Positions 19,776-29,606 of a stretch of DNA of 64,000 bases are shown here, one piece after another. Location of the stretch: positions 124,001 through 188,000 of the forward strand of contig NZ_BBMA01000005.1 of NCBI RefSeq assembly GCF_000971215.1, in the 5' to 3' direction. A program made the position numbers and the translations under genes. The notes beneath the pieces are model-generated. The model made no database searches and was not told where the DNA came from. It saw nothing but the letters and a program-made list of their open reading frames with translations. The DNA comes from Demequina silvatica. GTDB lineage: Bacteria; Actinomycetota; Actinomycetes; Actinomycetales; Demequinaceae. Positions within the stretch are counted from its first letter, which is position 1; each line of letters opens with the position of its first letter.

Positions 19776-19786
19776 GGAGTCAAGAG

Positions 19787-20134
19787 ATGGGCCGTCGCGA
19801 GATCTCGATGACGCCAGCGGCCGCCGAGGCGGCGCGTCTCCTCGGCCTGCAGATCCGCCTGGCACGCCACGACAAGAGGTGGAGCGCCGCGGAGCTCGCC
19901 GATCGTGCCGGCGTGTCCCAGCGCACCGTGCTGTCGATCGAGGCCGGCAAGCCGACCCCGTCCATCGGCAACGTCCTCAATGTCGCAGCGCTCGCAGGTG
20001 TCGAACTGTTCGCGATGTCCGACCCCCTCGAACTCGCCCTCGCGCGGCGCCGCGCGGAAGATCGCCTCGCGCTGCTCCCCGCGCTGGTCCGCAAGCTCGA
20101 CGACAAGGATGACGATGGCGACTACGACTTCTGA
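19787..20134 (+). CDS. hipB: HipB-like XRE-family antitoxin
   Basis: 115 residues with a helix-turn-helix of the Cro/CI type, LGLQIRLARHDKRWSAAELADRAGVSQRTVLSIEAGKPTPSIGNVLNVAALAGV, at about residues 18-70 (core SAAELADRAGVSQRTVLSIE). The C-terminal tail is long and highly charged (RKLDDKDDDGDYDF). Its end overlaps the start of the HipA-like toxin gene by 20 bases, which is the normal order of such modules. It should bind DNA and the toxin and repress the operon. The ATG at 19787 is chosen because it leaves the palindromic promoter region untranslated. Confidence 0.86.
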   Translation: MGRREISMTPAAAEAARLLGLQIRLARHDKRWSAAELADRAGVSQRTVLSIEAGKPTPSIGNVLNVAALAGVELFAMSDPLELALARRRAEDRLALLPALVRKLDDKDDDGDYDF

Positions 20135-21356
20135 CCAGGTCTACGTCTGGGCATGGCTGCGCGGCGCCACCGCGCCCGTGCCGGCGGGCGTGCTCGAGCG
20201 CCGAGGCGGCTCGACCGACCTGAGCTTTCGTTACGGCGAGCGGTACAAGGCGCGCGAAGGGGCGCTGCCGCTCTACGGCATGCCGTTCGACGGGCCGACC
20301 TGGCACGGTGCCACCGAGAACCTCGGTATGCCTGGCGCGCTCCGTGACGCGTCCCCAGACGCCTGGGGACGGCGCGTCATCCTGCAGCGGGTGAAACCCT
20401 CGTCCGAGGACACCGGTGACCTCGACGAGGCCACCTACCTCATGCAATCCGGCTCCAACCGCCTCGGCGCGGTCGACTTCCAGGCGAGCTCGCGGGCGTA
20501 TGCGCCGCGGATCGAGTCGGCGACGCTCGACGAGCTGCTGCGCGCAGCAGACCTCATCGAGTCAGGAGGCGCGTTGCCCGAGCACCTCGAGCGCGCGCTG
20601 CTCTACGGCACCGCCATCGGCGGAGCGCGGCCCAAGGCGCTTCTGGCCGACGGCGACCGGCAGGTCATCGCCAAGTTCAGCACGAGCACCGACGCCTACG
20701 ACGTGGTCGGCGCGGAGGCGACGAGCATCCACCTCGCGTCGAAGCTCGGCATCCCGGTGACACGGGCATCGATCGCCCACTCCCTGGGGCACAAGGTCCT
20801 CCTGCTCGACCGCTTCGACCGGGGCGGCGACGGGACGCGGCGGATGGTCGTGTCCGGCCTCACCATGCTGCGGCTCCCCGAGCAGTGGCTGCCCTCGGGC
20901 TCCTACCCCGCGTTGCTCGACACGCTGACCAGGGAAGCAGCGTCCGCGAAGGGACTGAACAGGGCGGTCTTCACCAGGGCGGCGTTCAACATCGCGATCG
21001 GCAACACAGACGACCACCTGCGCAATCACGCGGCGTTCTGGGACGGCACCCACCTCAAGCTCACCCCGGCGTACGACCTCTCCCCCGTGCTGCGCACCGG
21101 CGAGGCCGCCGCTCAAGCGCTGGCGCTCGATTGGAAGGGCAACCGGGACAGCCGGCTCTCCACCCTCGTCGATGCCGCGCCCGACTATCGGCTCGACCGG
21201 GAGACCGCGCGGGGCATCGCCGAGGAGGTCACGGACGTGATCCGCGAGCACTGGCAGGACGCGGCTGACTTCGGCGAGCTCCCGCAGGCGCAGCGCGCCC
21301 TCATGTGGGAGAGGATGTTCCTCAACCCCGGCTCCGTCCGCGGGATCGCCGGATAG
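20115..21356 (+). CDS. hipA: HipA-family serine/threonine kinase toxin
   Basis: 413 residues. HipA kinases phosphorylate a translation-related target (glutamyl-tRNA synthetase in E. coli) and can induce dormancy. Visible kinase elements: GGARPKA at 169-175 (ATP-binding loop), LLLDRFDR near 230, NTDDHLRNH at 297-305 (catalytic loop) and AYDLSP at 319-324 (metal-binding DFG equivalent). The N-terminal domain contains YGMPFDGPTWHGATENLGMP. All key residues look intact, so the toxin is probably active. It is an isolated module between biosynthetic and housekeeping genes, convergent with era. The target here is unknown. Confidence 0.9.
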   Translation: MATTTSDQVYVWAWLRGATAPVPAGVLERRGGSTDLSFRYGERYKAREGALPLYGMPFDGPTWHGATENLGMPGALRDASPDAWGRRVILQRVKPSSEDTGDLDEATYLMQSGSNRLGAVDFQASSRAYAPRIESATLDELLRAADLIESGGALPEHLERALLYGTAIGGARPKALLADGDRQVIAKFSTSTDAYDVVGAEATSIHLASKLGIPVTRASIAHSLGHKVLLLDRFDRGGDGTRRMVVSGLTMLRLPEQWLPSGSYPALLDTLTREAASAKGLNRAVFTRAAFNIAIGNTDDHLRNHAAFWDGTHLKLTPAYDLSPVLRTGEAAAQALALDWKGNRDSRLSTLVDAAPDYRLDRETARGIAEEVTDVIREHWQDAADFGELPQAQRALMWERMFLNPGSVRGIAG

Positions 21357-21386
21357 CCCCCGACGGTCACTGAGGACGGGGCACCC

Positions 21387-22289
21387 CTAGAACCCGAGCC
21401 GGCCCAGCTGCTTGGGATCGCGCTGCCAGTCCTTCGCGACCTTGACGTGCAGGTCGAGGAACACCTTCCGCCCGAGCAGGTGCTCGATGCCTGCCCGCGC
21501 GGTCGCGCCGACCTCCTTCAAGCGGGACCCCGCCTTGCCGATGATGATGCCCTTCTGCGAGTCACGCTCCACGAACACGTGCGCGCGGATCTCGAGCACC
21601 GGGCGGTGCGCGTCCTCGGAGTCGGGCTCGACCATCTCCTCGATCACCACCGCGATCGAGTGCGGGAGCTCGTCGCGCACGCCCTCGAGCGCAGCCTCGC
21701 GGATGAGCTCGGCGATGCGGATGTCCTCGGGCTCGTCGGTGAGCTCGCCGTCGGGGTACAGCGCGGGGCCCTCGGGCAGGTACTTCGCGAGCACGTCCAC
21801 CAGGGTCCCCATCTGGATGTCCTTGACCGAGCTCACCGGGATGATCTCCGCCCACTCCCCCAGCTGCGACACGTCGAGCAGGTGCTCGGCGACGCGCTCG
21901 CGGGAGACCTTGTCCACCTTGGTGACGATCGCCACCACGGGGCGGCGCGAGTCCGCGAGCTCGCGCGCGATCCACTTGTCGCCGGGGCCCACCTTCTCGT
22001 CCGCCGGCAGGCAGAACCCGATGACGTCGACCTCGGACAGCGTCTCGCGGACCAGGTCGTTGAGGCGCTCGCCCAGCAGCGTGCGGGGGCGGTGGAGCCC
22101 GGGCGTGTCGACGATCACCAGCTGGGCCTCGGGCCGGTTGACGATCCCGCGGATCGCGCGCCTGGTGGTCTGCGGCCGCGAGGACATGATCGCGACCTTG
22201 TCGCCTACCAGGGCGTTCATCAGGGTCGACTTGCCTGCGTTGGGGCGTCCCACGAACGCCGCGAAGCCGGAGCGGTGGTTATCGGTCAT
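21387..22289 (-). CDS. era: GTPase Era
   Basis: A ribosome-assembly GTPase that binds the 3' end of 16S rRNA. G1 is GRPNAGKS (14-21), G3 DTPG, G4 TKVD; the C-terminal KH domain has GKAGSRLKEVG. 300 residues. The start ATG 22289 ([16 protein letters not shown]) lies within the end of the preceding CBS-domain gene, an 11-base overlap. It is the last gene of the long hrcA-to-era operon. Confidence 0.97.
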   Translation of the reverse strand: MTDNHRSGFAAFVGRPNAGKSTLMNALVGDKVAIMSSRPQTTRRAIRGIVNRPEAQLVIVDTPGLHRPRTLLGERLNDLVRETLSEVDVIGFCLPADEKVGPGDKWIARELADSRRPVVAIVTKVDKVSRERVAEHLLDVSQLGEWAEIIPVSSVKDIQMGTLVDVLAKYLPEGPALYPDGELTDEPEDIRIAELIREAALEGVRDELPHSIAVVIEEMVEPDSEDAHRPVLEIRAHVFVERDSQKGIIIGKAGSRLKEVGATARAGIEHLLGRKVFLDLHVKVAKDWQRDPKQLGRLGF

Positions 22290-23598
22290 CGTCCTCGTCC
22301 TTCCGTGCCCGCCTGCGCGGGACCGTCTCGTTCTCGCCCGTCTGAACCGGCGCATCGTCCTCCACGACGCGCGCCGCGATCACGGACACCAGCGTGCGCC
22401 TGCGGCCCTCCGCGCGCTCGGCGAGAAGCTCGATCCCGTGGGCGGTGGCGCGGGATCCGGGGATGGGCACCTTGCCCAGGGCCTTCGCGAGCAGGCCCGC
22501 GACGGTCTCGACGTCCTCGTCGTCGATCTCGACGTCGAACAGCTCGGCGAGCTCGTCGAGGCCGCAGCGGGCGGGCACGCGGTAGCGGCCGTCGCCCAGG
22601 TCCTCGATCTCGGGGGCGCTGCGGTCGTGCTCGTCGACCACCTCGCCCACGATCTCCTCGAGCGCGTCCTCGATGGTCACCACGCCGGCGACGCCGCCGA
22701 ACTCGTCGACCACCAGCGCCATGTGGAACACCTCGTCCTGCATGCGGCGCAGCAGGTCGTCGGCCGGCACGGACTCGGGCACGAACACCGGCTCGCGCAT
22801 CAGCCCGTCGATGGGCTCGTCGAGCCGCTCGGGGTGGTCCCAGGTGGCCCGCACCACGTCCTTGAGGTACAGGATCCCCACCGTGTCGTCGACCTCGCCG
22901 CGGATCACCGGCACGCGCGAGAAGCCCGACCGCATGAACAGCAGCATCGCCTTGCGCGCCGCCGTGCCGGCCTGGATGGTGATCATGTCCGTGCGCGGCA
23001 CCATCACCTCGCGCGTCAGCGTCTCGCCCAGCGAGACCACCGAGCGCAGCATCTCCGCGTCCTCCTGCTCGAGCGCCTCGCCGGCCTGCTCGACCAGGTC
23101 CTCCGGCTCCGACAGCTCGCGGATCTGCAGCGCGGGCACCACCGCGCGGATGGGGGTGGTGATGCGGATGAGCGTCCACGCGAGCGGCGCGAGCGCGCGG
23201 ATCGCAACCTCGGGCGAGCGGCGCGCGACGGCGCGCGGCCAGGCACGCACGAGAACCAGCGACAGGAACGCTGCGACCACCCACGCGAGGATCAGCGTGG
23301 GGCCCGCGTCCCAGCCCAGCGCGTCGCCGAGCGCGAGCGCGAGCGCCGTCCACGCGACCATCGCGACGGTCTCGAGGACCGCGTAGGCGACGGAGGACGC
23401 GTTGTCGGCGTGGTCGGGCAGCGCCGCGAGCCGGGCGGCGCGGGTGGGGCGCCCGTCGGGGCGCAGCTGGCCCGCCATGCGCCGCTCGTCGGCGTAGGGG
23501 ATCTGCTCGAACGCGGCGACCACGGCGTGCAGCGCCGCCGCACCCGCGAGTCCCGCGACCACGACCGCCACGAGGAGCGAGACGGCCGAGGAGCTCAT
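22279..23598 (-). CDS. CNNM/CorC-family transporter (hemolysin family protein)
   Basis: 439 residues. An N-terminal DUF21-type membrane domain has about three helices, followed by two CBS domains ([14 protein letters not shown] ... [23 protein letters not shown] and [33 protein letters not shown]) and a CorC_HlyC domain with the [16 protein letters not shown] strand. Such proteins are magnesium/cobalt efflux-related CNNM relatives; the hemolysin name is historical. Its ATG overlaps the ybeY stop (ATGA). The basic-acidic tail holds a dispersed 10-bp word shortly before the stop. Confidence 0.92.
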   Translation of the reverse strand: MSSSAVSLLVAVVVAGLAGAAALHAVVAAFEQIPYADERRMAGQLRPDGRPTRAARLAALPDHADNASSVAYAVLETVAMVAWTALALALGDALGWDAGPTLILAWVVAAFLSLVLVRAWPRAVARRSPEVAIRALAPLAWTLIRITTPIRAVVPALQIRELSEPEDLVEQAGEALEQEDAEMLRSVVSLGETLTREVMVPRTDMITIQAGTAARKAMLLFMRSGFSRVPVIRGEVDDTVGILYLKDVVRATWDHPERLDEPIDGLMREPVFVPESVPADDLLRRMQDEVFHMALVVDEFGGVAGVVTIEDALEEIVGEVVDEHDRSAPEIEDLGDGRYRVPARCGLDELAELFDVEIDDEDVETVAGLLAKALGKVPIPGSRATAHGIELLAERAEGRRRTLVSVIAARVVEDDAPVQTGENETVPRRRARKDEDDDR

Positions 23599-24040
23599 CG
23601 GCTCGCGAGGAACGTGAGCAGCAGGTTGCGCTGCAGCGCGAACATCTCCTTCTCCTCCTCGGGCTCCACGTGGTCGTAGCCGAGCAGGTGCAGGATGCCG
23701 TGCGTGGTGAGGAGCAGCATCTCCTCCTCGGCGCTGTGGCCGGCCGCGGCGGCCTGGCGCTGCGCGACCGACGGGCACACCACGATGTCGCCCAGCAGCC
23801 CCGCGGGCGTGGGCTCGTCGGGGGTGCCGGGGCGGAGCTCGTCCATGGGGAAGCTCAGCACGTCGGTGGGGCCGGGCTCGTCCATCCACTGGAGGTGGAG
23901 CTGCTCCATCGCCTCCTCGTCGACGAACATGATCGCGAGCTCCGCGCCGTCCGCGACGTGCATCTGCGCGAGCACGTAGCGGGCGAGCTCCGCGAACTCG
24001 ACCTCGTCGACGGTCGCGTCGGTCTCGTTGTTGACCTCGA

Positions 24041-24044
<4 letters not shown>
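23595..24044 (-). CDS. ybeY: Endoribonuclease YbeY
   Basis: A metal-dependent RNase involved in 16S rRNA 3'-end maturation and ribosome quality control. The zinc-binding signature [11 protein letters not shown] is intact near residue 115. 149 residues, normal length. The GTG start overlaps the phoH stop and the end overlaps the CBS-domain gene, matching the conserved phoH-ybeY-corC-era order. Confidence 0.96.
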
Positions 24045-25107
<1,063 letters not shown>

Positions 25108-25111
<4 letters not shown>

Positions 25112-25452
25112 GCAGGCTCCCATCCGAGCGCCGCGCCGCCGAGCACGTGCCCGTGCACGTGGAACACGGACTGGCCCGCCGTCGCACCGGTGTTGAAGAT
25201 GAGGCGGAACTCGCCGCCGCACTCCGCGCCCGCGATCTGCTGCGCGACCTGCGCCATCTCCGCGAGGACCTCGGGGATCTCGGCGGCCGCGGCCGCGACG
25301 TTCGGCACGTGGTGCTTGGGGGCGACGAGCACGTGCACGGGCGCCTTCGGGGCGATGTCGCGGAACGCGATCACGCGGTCCGTCTCGACGACCTTCGTCG
25401 CGGGGATCTCCCCCGCGACGATCTTGCAGAAGATGCAGTCCGTGGTGCTCAT
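25108..25452 (-). CDS. HIT family protein
   Basis: 114 residues, a histidine-triad nucleotide-binding protein that hydrolyses purine-nucleoside phosphoramidates or similar. The triad is HVHGHVL near the C-terminus, and the N-terminal CIFCKIVAGEIP pair of cysteines is a common zinc-binding variant of the family. It lies between rsmE and phoH with stop-start overlaps on both sides, its usual place in actinobacteria. Confidence 0.95.
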
Positions 25453-26222
25453 CCCCCCAGCGTAGTGACCGGCGCGGCCCAGTGGCCCCGCAGGGCGCCG
25501 AGCGCGGCGAGGGCGGCGGGACCCGCCGAGGAGGCGCGCAGCACGTGCGGGCCGAGCACCACGGCCTCGGCGCCGGCCGCCGTGAGCGCGTCGATCTCCG
25601 CGTCGGAGATCCCGCCCTCGGGACCGACCACCAGCCACACCGGGGCGTCCGCGTCCTCCCACGTCAGCGACGCGAGGGGCGTCGCGGCCACCTCGTGGAG
25701 GAGCAGCACCCTGACGCCCGAGGCGACCACCTCCGCCACCCGCACCGCGAGCTGCCGGGTGGTCAGCGCATCGTCCACCGCCGGGACCCACGCCCGGCGC
25801 GACTGCTTGGCGGCCGCGAGCGCGAGCGACGCCCACTTCTCCCGGCCCTTCGCGGCCTTGGGGCCGCGCCACTGCACGATCGCGCGGTCGGAGGACCACG
25901 GGACGATGCGGGTGGCGCCGAGCTCGACGGCCGCCTCGACGGCCTGCTCGTCGCGGCCGCCCTTGGCGAGGGCCTGCACCAGCGTGACCTCGGGGTCGCG
26001 GTCGCGGCTCACCGCCTCGACGCGCACCTCCATCCACCGGTCGCCGGTCGCCACCAGCACGCCCGCGGCGCGGGTACCCGCGCCGTCGACCACGTCGATG
26101 CGCTCCCCCGCCTGGCGGCGCTGGACGGTCACGGCGTGGCGGGCCTCATCCCCCTCGACGCGCAGGACATCGCCCGCGGCAGCGGCGGCCGCCGCGGGGT
26201 CGACGAAGACGGGCGCGGTCAC
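25449..26222 (-). CDS. rsmE: 16S rRNA (uracil-1498-N3)-methyltransferase RsmE
   Basis: Methylates U1498 of 16S rRNA. 257 residues. The N-terminal PUA-like domain has the typical HAVTVQRRQAGERIDVVDG, and the knotted SPOUT domain has LVVGPEGGISDAEI and LGPHVLRASSAGPAAL, where S-adenosylmethionine binds. GTG start at 26222, three bases after the dnaJ stop. Two dispersed words lie within it, one read as Arg-Ile-Val and the other as Asp-Asp-Ala. Confidence 0.95.
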   Translation of the reverse strand: MTAPVFVDPAAAAAAAGDVLRVEGDEARHAVTVQRRQAGERIDVVDGAGTRAAGVLVATGDRWMEVRVEAVSRDRDPEVTLVQALAKGGRDEQAVEAAVELGATRIVPWSSDRAIVQWRGPKAAKGREKWASLALAAAKQSRRAWVPAVDDALTTRQLAVRVAEVVASGVRVLLLHEVAATPLASLTWEDADAPVWLVVGPEGGISDAEIDALTAAGAEAVVLGPHVLRASSAGPAALAALGALRGHWAAPVTTLGG

Positions 26223-26225
26223 GGC

Positions 26226-27359
26226 TCAGTGACCCTTGAAGGCGTCCTTGAGGCGCGAGAACACGCCGCCGCCGAGCGGGGCGAGCCTCGCCTCGGGGGC
26301 CTGCTCGCCGCGCAGCTCGGCGAGCTGACGCAGCAGCTCCGCCTGCTCGTCGGTGAGGTCCGCGGGGGTGACGATGTCGAGGTGGACCAGCAGGTCGCCG
26401 CGGCCCGCGCGCTGGAGCTTGCCGACCCCGAGGCCCTTGAGCTTGACGGTCGAGCCCGACTGCGTGCCGGGGCGCACGTCCACGTCCTGGGCGCCGTCGA
26501 ACGTGTCGACGGACAGGACCGTGCCGAGCGCGGCGGCGGTCATGGGCACCTGGAGCGTGCAGTGGAGGTCGTCCCCCCGGCGCTCGAACACCGGGTGCTG
26601 GCGCTCCCGGATCTCGATGTAGAGGTCGCCCTTATGGCCGCCCGCAATGCCCGCGTCGCCCTGCGCGGTCATCCGGATGCGGGTGCCGGTCTCGACGCCC
26701 GCGGGGATGTCCACGTTGATGGTGTGGCGCGAGTGGGTGCGGCCCTGACCCGAGCAGTCGTGGCACGGCGTCTCGATGGTCGAGCCGTAACCGCCGCACG
26801 TGGGGCACGGCGCGGTGGTCATGACGTTGCCCAGCAGCGAGCGCGCGACGCGCTGCACCGAGCCGGTGCCGTTGCACTGGCGGCAACCCTGCGGCTGGGT
26901 GCCGGGCGCGCAGCAGGTGCCGTGGCACGTGGTGCACACGTCCGCGAGGTCCACCTGGATCTCGCGCGCGACGCCGAACACCGCCTCCTCGAGCGTGACC
27001 TCGGTGTGGACCAGGGTGTCGCCGCCGCGCTGGGTGCGCGAGGCCGGCCCGCGCTGCTGACCGCCGAACGGGCCCGCGCCTCCGCCGAAGAACGTCTCGA
27101 AGATGTCCTCGAACCCGAAGCCCTGCGGGCCTCCGGCGCCGCCCGAGGCGGCGCGGGGGTCCACGCCGCGGTCGTACTGCGCGCGCTTCTCGGCGTGGCC
27201 GAGCACGTCGTAGGCGGCCGCGACCTCCTTGAAGCGCTCCTCGCCCTCGGCGCCGGCGACGTCGGGGTGCAGCTCGCGCGCGAGCTTGCGGTACGCCTTC
27301 TTGATCTCCGCCTCGGAGGCGTCCCGCGAGACGCCCAGGACGGCGTAGTAGTCCTTCAC
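26226..27359 (-). CDS. dnaJ: Chaperone DnaJ
   Basis: A co-chaperone of DnaK. The J domain (YYAVLGVSRDASEAEIKKAYR, HPD motif in ELHPDVAG) is followed by a Gly/Phe-rich segment (about 75-110), the zinc-finger domain with four Cys pairs, and the C-terminal substrate-binding domains. The first zinc repeat is CTTCHGT, followed by CRQCNGTG, CPTCGGYG and CHDCSGQG. 377 residues. This is the second actinobacterial DnaJ (DnaJ2), encoded with hrcA rather than with dnaK. The GTG start directly follows the hrcA TAG stop. Confidence 0.96.
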   Translation of the reverse strand: MKDYYAVLGVSRDASEAEIKKAYRKLARELHPDVAGAEGEERFKEVAAAYDVLGHAEKRAQYDRGVDPRAASGGAGGPQGFGFEDIFETFFGGGAGPFGGQQRGPASRTQRGGDTLVHTEVTLEEAVFGVAREIQVDLADVCTTCHGTCCAPGTQPQGCRQCNGTGSVQRVARSLLGNVMTTAPCPTCGGYGSTIETPCHDCSGQGRTHSRHTINVDIPAGVETGTRIRMTAQGDAGIAGGHKGDLYIEIRERQHPVFERRGDDLHCTLQVPMTAAALGTVLSVDTFDGAQDVDVRPGTQSGSTVKLKGLGVGKLQRAGRGDLLVHLDIVTPADLTDEQAELLRQLAELRGEQAPEARLAPLGGGVFSRLKDAFKGH

Positions 27360-28367
27360 CTAGTGCTCCACCACTTTCGACAGATAGCGGGCGACGGCGC
27401 GCACGGCTGCCATCGTCCCCGGATAGTCCATGCGTGTCGGTCCGAGCGCACCCACGAGGGACGAGGCGTCGCGGCCGTAGGCCGCGGCGACGATCGACGT
27501 GCGCGACAGCGCCTCGAGGTGCGTCTCCGCGCCGATGCGAACCGAGACATCGTCCCCCTCGGCCGCCATCTCGTGCAACAGCCGCAGCAGCACCACCTGC
27601 TCCTCGAGCGCCTCCAGCACGGGCGCGATGGTGCCGGCCTCGAGGCCCGACCCGGCGCGTGCCAGATTGGACGCACCGGCGAACACCACGCGCTCGACGG
27701 TGCCGCCGCGCGCGGCGGTCACCACGAAGTCCGCGACCGCGCCGGCCCACGGCACCTGGTCGGGCGCCGCGGCCCACACGGTGAGCGCGGTCTCGAGGCG
27801 GGCGCCTGTGAGACCCTCCGCCGTGAGGTTGACCTCACGCACCGCCCGCTCGAACGAGTCATCGGACGTCGCTTCGCCCAGCGCGATGGTGCGCTGGTCG
27901 ACGCGGGCGTCCGAGGACACCACCACCACGAGCGCGTGCTCGGCGCCCATGCGCACCAGCTCGATGCGGCGCACGGCGGACTCCCGCAGCGACGGGTACT
28001 GCACCACGGCCACCTGGCGGGTGAGCTGGCTGAGCAGACGCACCGAACGCTCGACGACGTCGTTGAGGTCGACGGCGTCGGACAGGAACGTGCCGATCGC
28101 GCGCTTGTGCGCGTCCGGCAGCGCGGCCGCCGCGAGCTGATCCACGAACGACCGGTAGCCCAGGTCCGTGGGGATGCGCCCCGCGGAGGTGTGAGGCTGC
28201 GCGATGAGCCCCTCCTCCTCGAGGATCGCCATGTCGTTGCGGATGGTCGCGGAGGAGACGCCTAGCGACTGGGCGTCCGCGAGCGCCTTGGATCCCACGG
28301 GCTCGTGGGTGGACACGTAGCCCTCCACGATCGCGCGGAGCACGGCGCGCCGGCGTTCCTCGCTCAC
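27360..28367 (-). CDS. hrcA: Heat-inducible transcription repressor HrcA
   Basis: 335 residues. The N-terminal winged helix (RRAVLRAIVEGYVSTHEPVGSKALADAQSLGVSSATIRNDMAILEEEGL; core SSATIRNDMAILEEEG) binds CIRCE; the rest is the GAF-like dimerisation domain ending in VARYLSKVVE. GTG 28367 follows AGGAGG. The CIRCE element lies immediately upstream, so the hrcA-dnaJ and downstream genes should be induced by heat. The frame remains open upstream to 28460 but that part overlaps the operator and has no binding site. Confidence 0.96.
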   Translation of the reverse strand: MSEERRRAVLRAIVEGYVSTHEPVGSKALADAQSLGVSSATIRNDMAILEEEGLIAQPHTSAGRIPTDLGYRSFVDQLAAAALPDAHKRAIGTFLSDAVDLNDVVERSVRLLSQLTRQVAVVQYPSLRESAVRRIELVRMGAEHALVVVVSSDARVDQRTIALGEATSDDSFERAVREVNLTAEGLTGARLETALTVWAAAPDQVPWAGAVADFVVTAARGGTVERVVFAGASNLARAGSGLEAGTIAPVLEALEEQVVLLRLLHEMAAEGDDVSVRIGAETHLEALSRTSIVAAAYGRDASSLVGALGPTRMDYPGTMAAVRAVARYLSKVVEH

Positions 28368-28375
28368 GTGACCTC

Positions 28376-28402
28376 CTGGCACTCGGACTCGACGAGTGCT
28401 AA
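28376..28402 (-). promoter_or_regulatory. CIRCE element (HrcA operator)
   Basis: The plus strand reads CTGGCACTC, nine spacer bases, then GAGTGCTAA. The right arm and the 9-base spacer match the CIRCE consensus TTAGCACTC-N9-GAGTGCTAA exactly; the left arm differs in its first three positions and retains the six inner paired bases. It lies 8 bases before the hrcA start codon, so HrcA should control its own operon. Confidence 0.9.
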
Positions 28403-28588
28403 TCCTATCGCGGCCCTCCGACCGGCTTCGGGGCCGGGCTCGGGGCAGGGCGCGCGGCACGTCCCCGCGGCGGCGACGTGCGACATCGGCGCGCCGCGAA
28501 TCCCGGGCGTAGCGGGCATTCCTGGATAGATTGGACGGGCGGCCGTGCCACGCGCGACCGCCCTGGTCCGTATCCGAGGGAGAGAGCC

Positions 28589-28981
28589 ATGACCGACTAC
28601 CCGCCGCCCCCGCCGCAATCCCCGCCCCCGCCGCAGCAGCCCTACGGGGCCCAGCCGATGACCCAGAGCGACGAGCGCATGTGGGCCATGCTCGCGCACC
28701 TCGGCATCATCCTGTTCGGCTTCCTGCCGCCGCTGATCATCTGGCTCGTCTTCCGCGAGCGCAGCGCGTTCATCGACGACCAGGGCAAGGAGGCGCTCAA
28801 CTTCTCCATCCTGGTGACCATCGCGCAGATCGTCTCCGCGATCCTGTGGATCGTGCTGATCGGGATCCTGCTGTCGTTCGTCGTCGGCATCGCCGCGCTG
28901 ATCCTGTGCATCATGGCCGGCCTGGCCGCCAACCGCGGCGAGAGCTACCGCTACCCGTTCAACTGGCGGATCGTGAAGTAA
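28589..28981 (+). CDS. DUF4870 family membrane protein (first copy)
   Basis: 130 residues. A Pro/Gln-rich cytoplasmic N-terminus is followed by three hydrophobic helices; ERMWAMLAHLGIILFGFLPPLIIWLVFRERSAFIDDQGKEALNF is the DUF4870 pattern (core IIWLVFRERSAFIDDQ). The function is unknown. ATG 28589 follows GGGAGAGAG. A related protein is encoded immediately downstream, separated by a terminator hairpin, so they are expressed as independent units. Confidence 0.88.
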   Translation: MTDYPPPPPQSPPPPQQPYGAQPMTQSDERMWAMLAHLGIILFGFLPPLIIWLVFRERSAFIDDQGKEALNFSILVTIAQIVSAILWIVLIGILLSFVVGIAALILCIMAGLAANRGESYRYPFNWRIVK

Positions 28982-29002
28982 GGGTCGCACCCCGACCCGA
29001 AT

Positions 29003-29041
29003 CAGGGCCCCGCTCCCCCTCGTGGTGGATGCGGGGCCCTG
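29003..29041 (+). terminator. Rho-independent-type terminator hairpin
   Basis: CAGGGCCCCGC (29003-29013) pairs perfectly with GCGGGGCCCTG (29031-29041), an 11-bp stem with a 17-base loop, between the two DUF4870 genes. It would end transcription of the first. A short T-containing tail (TCATTCC) follows. Confidence 0.75.
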
Positions 29042-29063
29042 TCATTCCTGCGAGCCTGAGGAC

Positions 29064-29546
29064 ATGAACGACACCACCGAGCCTCAGACGCCTGCGGACG
29101 GCACCGTGCCTCCCGAGGCCGCCGCGCCGCAGCAGCCCCAGGCGGCGCCCGCGCCGCCCGCCTACGCCGCCCCCGCACCCATGCTGGAGAGCGACGCCCG
29201 CACCATCGCGATGCTGGTGCACATCCTCGCCGCCGTGGCCCTCGTGGTCACCGGAGGAACCCTCGCGTTCCTGGTGCCGCTGATCATGTGGCTGATCTAC
29301 CGCGAGCGCTCCGCGCTGGTCGACTGGCACGGCAAGACCAACCTCAACCTGCAGCTCACGTCGCTCGTCGTCATCGTCGGCGGGTTCATCCTGGGCCTCA
29401 TCACCCTCGGCATCGGGCTGTTCGTGACCGTCCCGCTGATGGTCGCCTACGCGATCTACGCGCTCGTCATCTCGATCGTCGCGGGCGTGAAGGCCAACAA
29501 CGGCGAGTACTACCGGATCCCGCTGGTCATCCCGTTCATCAAGTGA
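29064..29546 (+). CDS. DUF4870 family membrane protein (second copy)
   Basis: 160 residues: a Pro/Ala-rich N-terminal tail of about 45 residues, then three helices with IMWLIYRERSALVDWHGKTNLN, homologous to the corresponding segment of the first copy (IIWLVFRERSAFIDDQGKEALN). Both end with a similar motif (ANNGEYYRIPLVIPFIK here, ANRGESYRYPFNWRIVK there). It probably arose by tandem duplication and has diverged. The ATG at 29064 has only a weak GAGG upstream. Function unknown. Confidence 0.85.
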   Translation: MNDTTEPQTPADGTVPPEAAAPQQPQAAPAPPAYAAPAPMLESDARTIAMLVHILAAVALVVTGGTLAFLVPLIMWLIYRERSALVDWHGKTNLNLQLTSLVVIVGGFILGLITLGIGLFVTVPLMVAYAIYALVISIVAGVKANNGEYYRIPLVIPFIK

Positions 29547-29558
29547 CGCGTCCGACCA

Positions 29559-29592
29559 CGGCCGGGTCCCGGGGCAGCCCGGGGCCCGGCCG
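29559..29592. terminator. Strong terminator hairpin between convergent genes
   Basis: Bases 29559-29573 and 29578-29592 form a 15-bp stem (one G-T wobble) with a four-base loop, the most stable hairpin seen in the window, between the convergent ends of the second DUF4870 gene and the acyltransferase gene. It likely terminates from both sides. Confidence 0.8.
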
Positions 29593-29606
29593 TTCGCGCG
29601 TCCGGG

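Noticed and set aside
25482..28265. A 927-codon plus-strand frame over rsmE, dnaJ and hrcA
   Set aside because: Antisense shadow; the minus strand encodes well conserved RsmE, DnaJ and HrcA.
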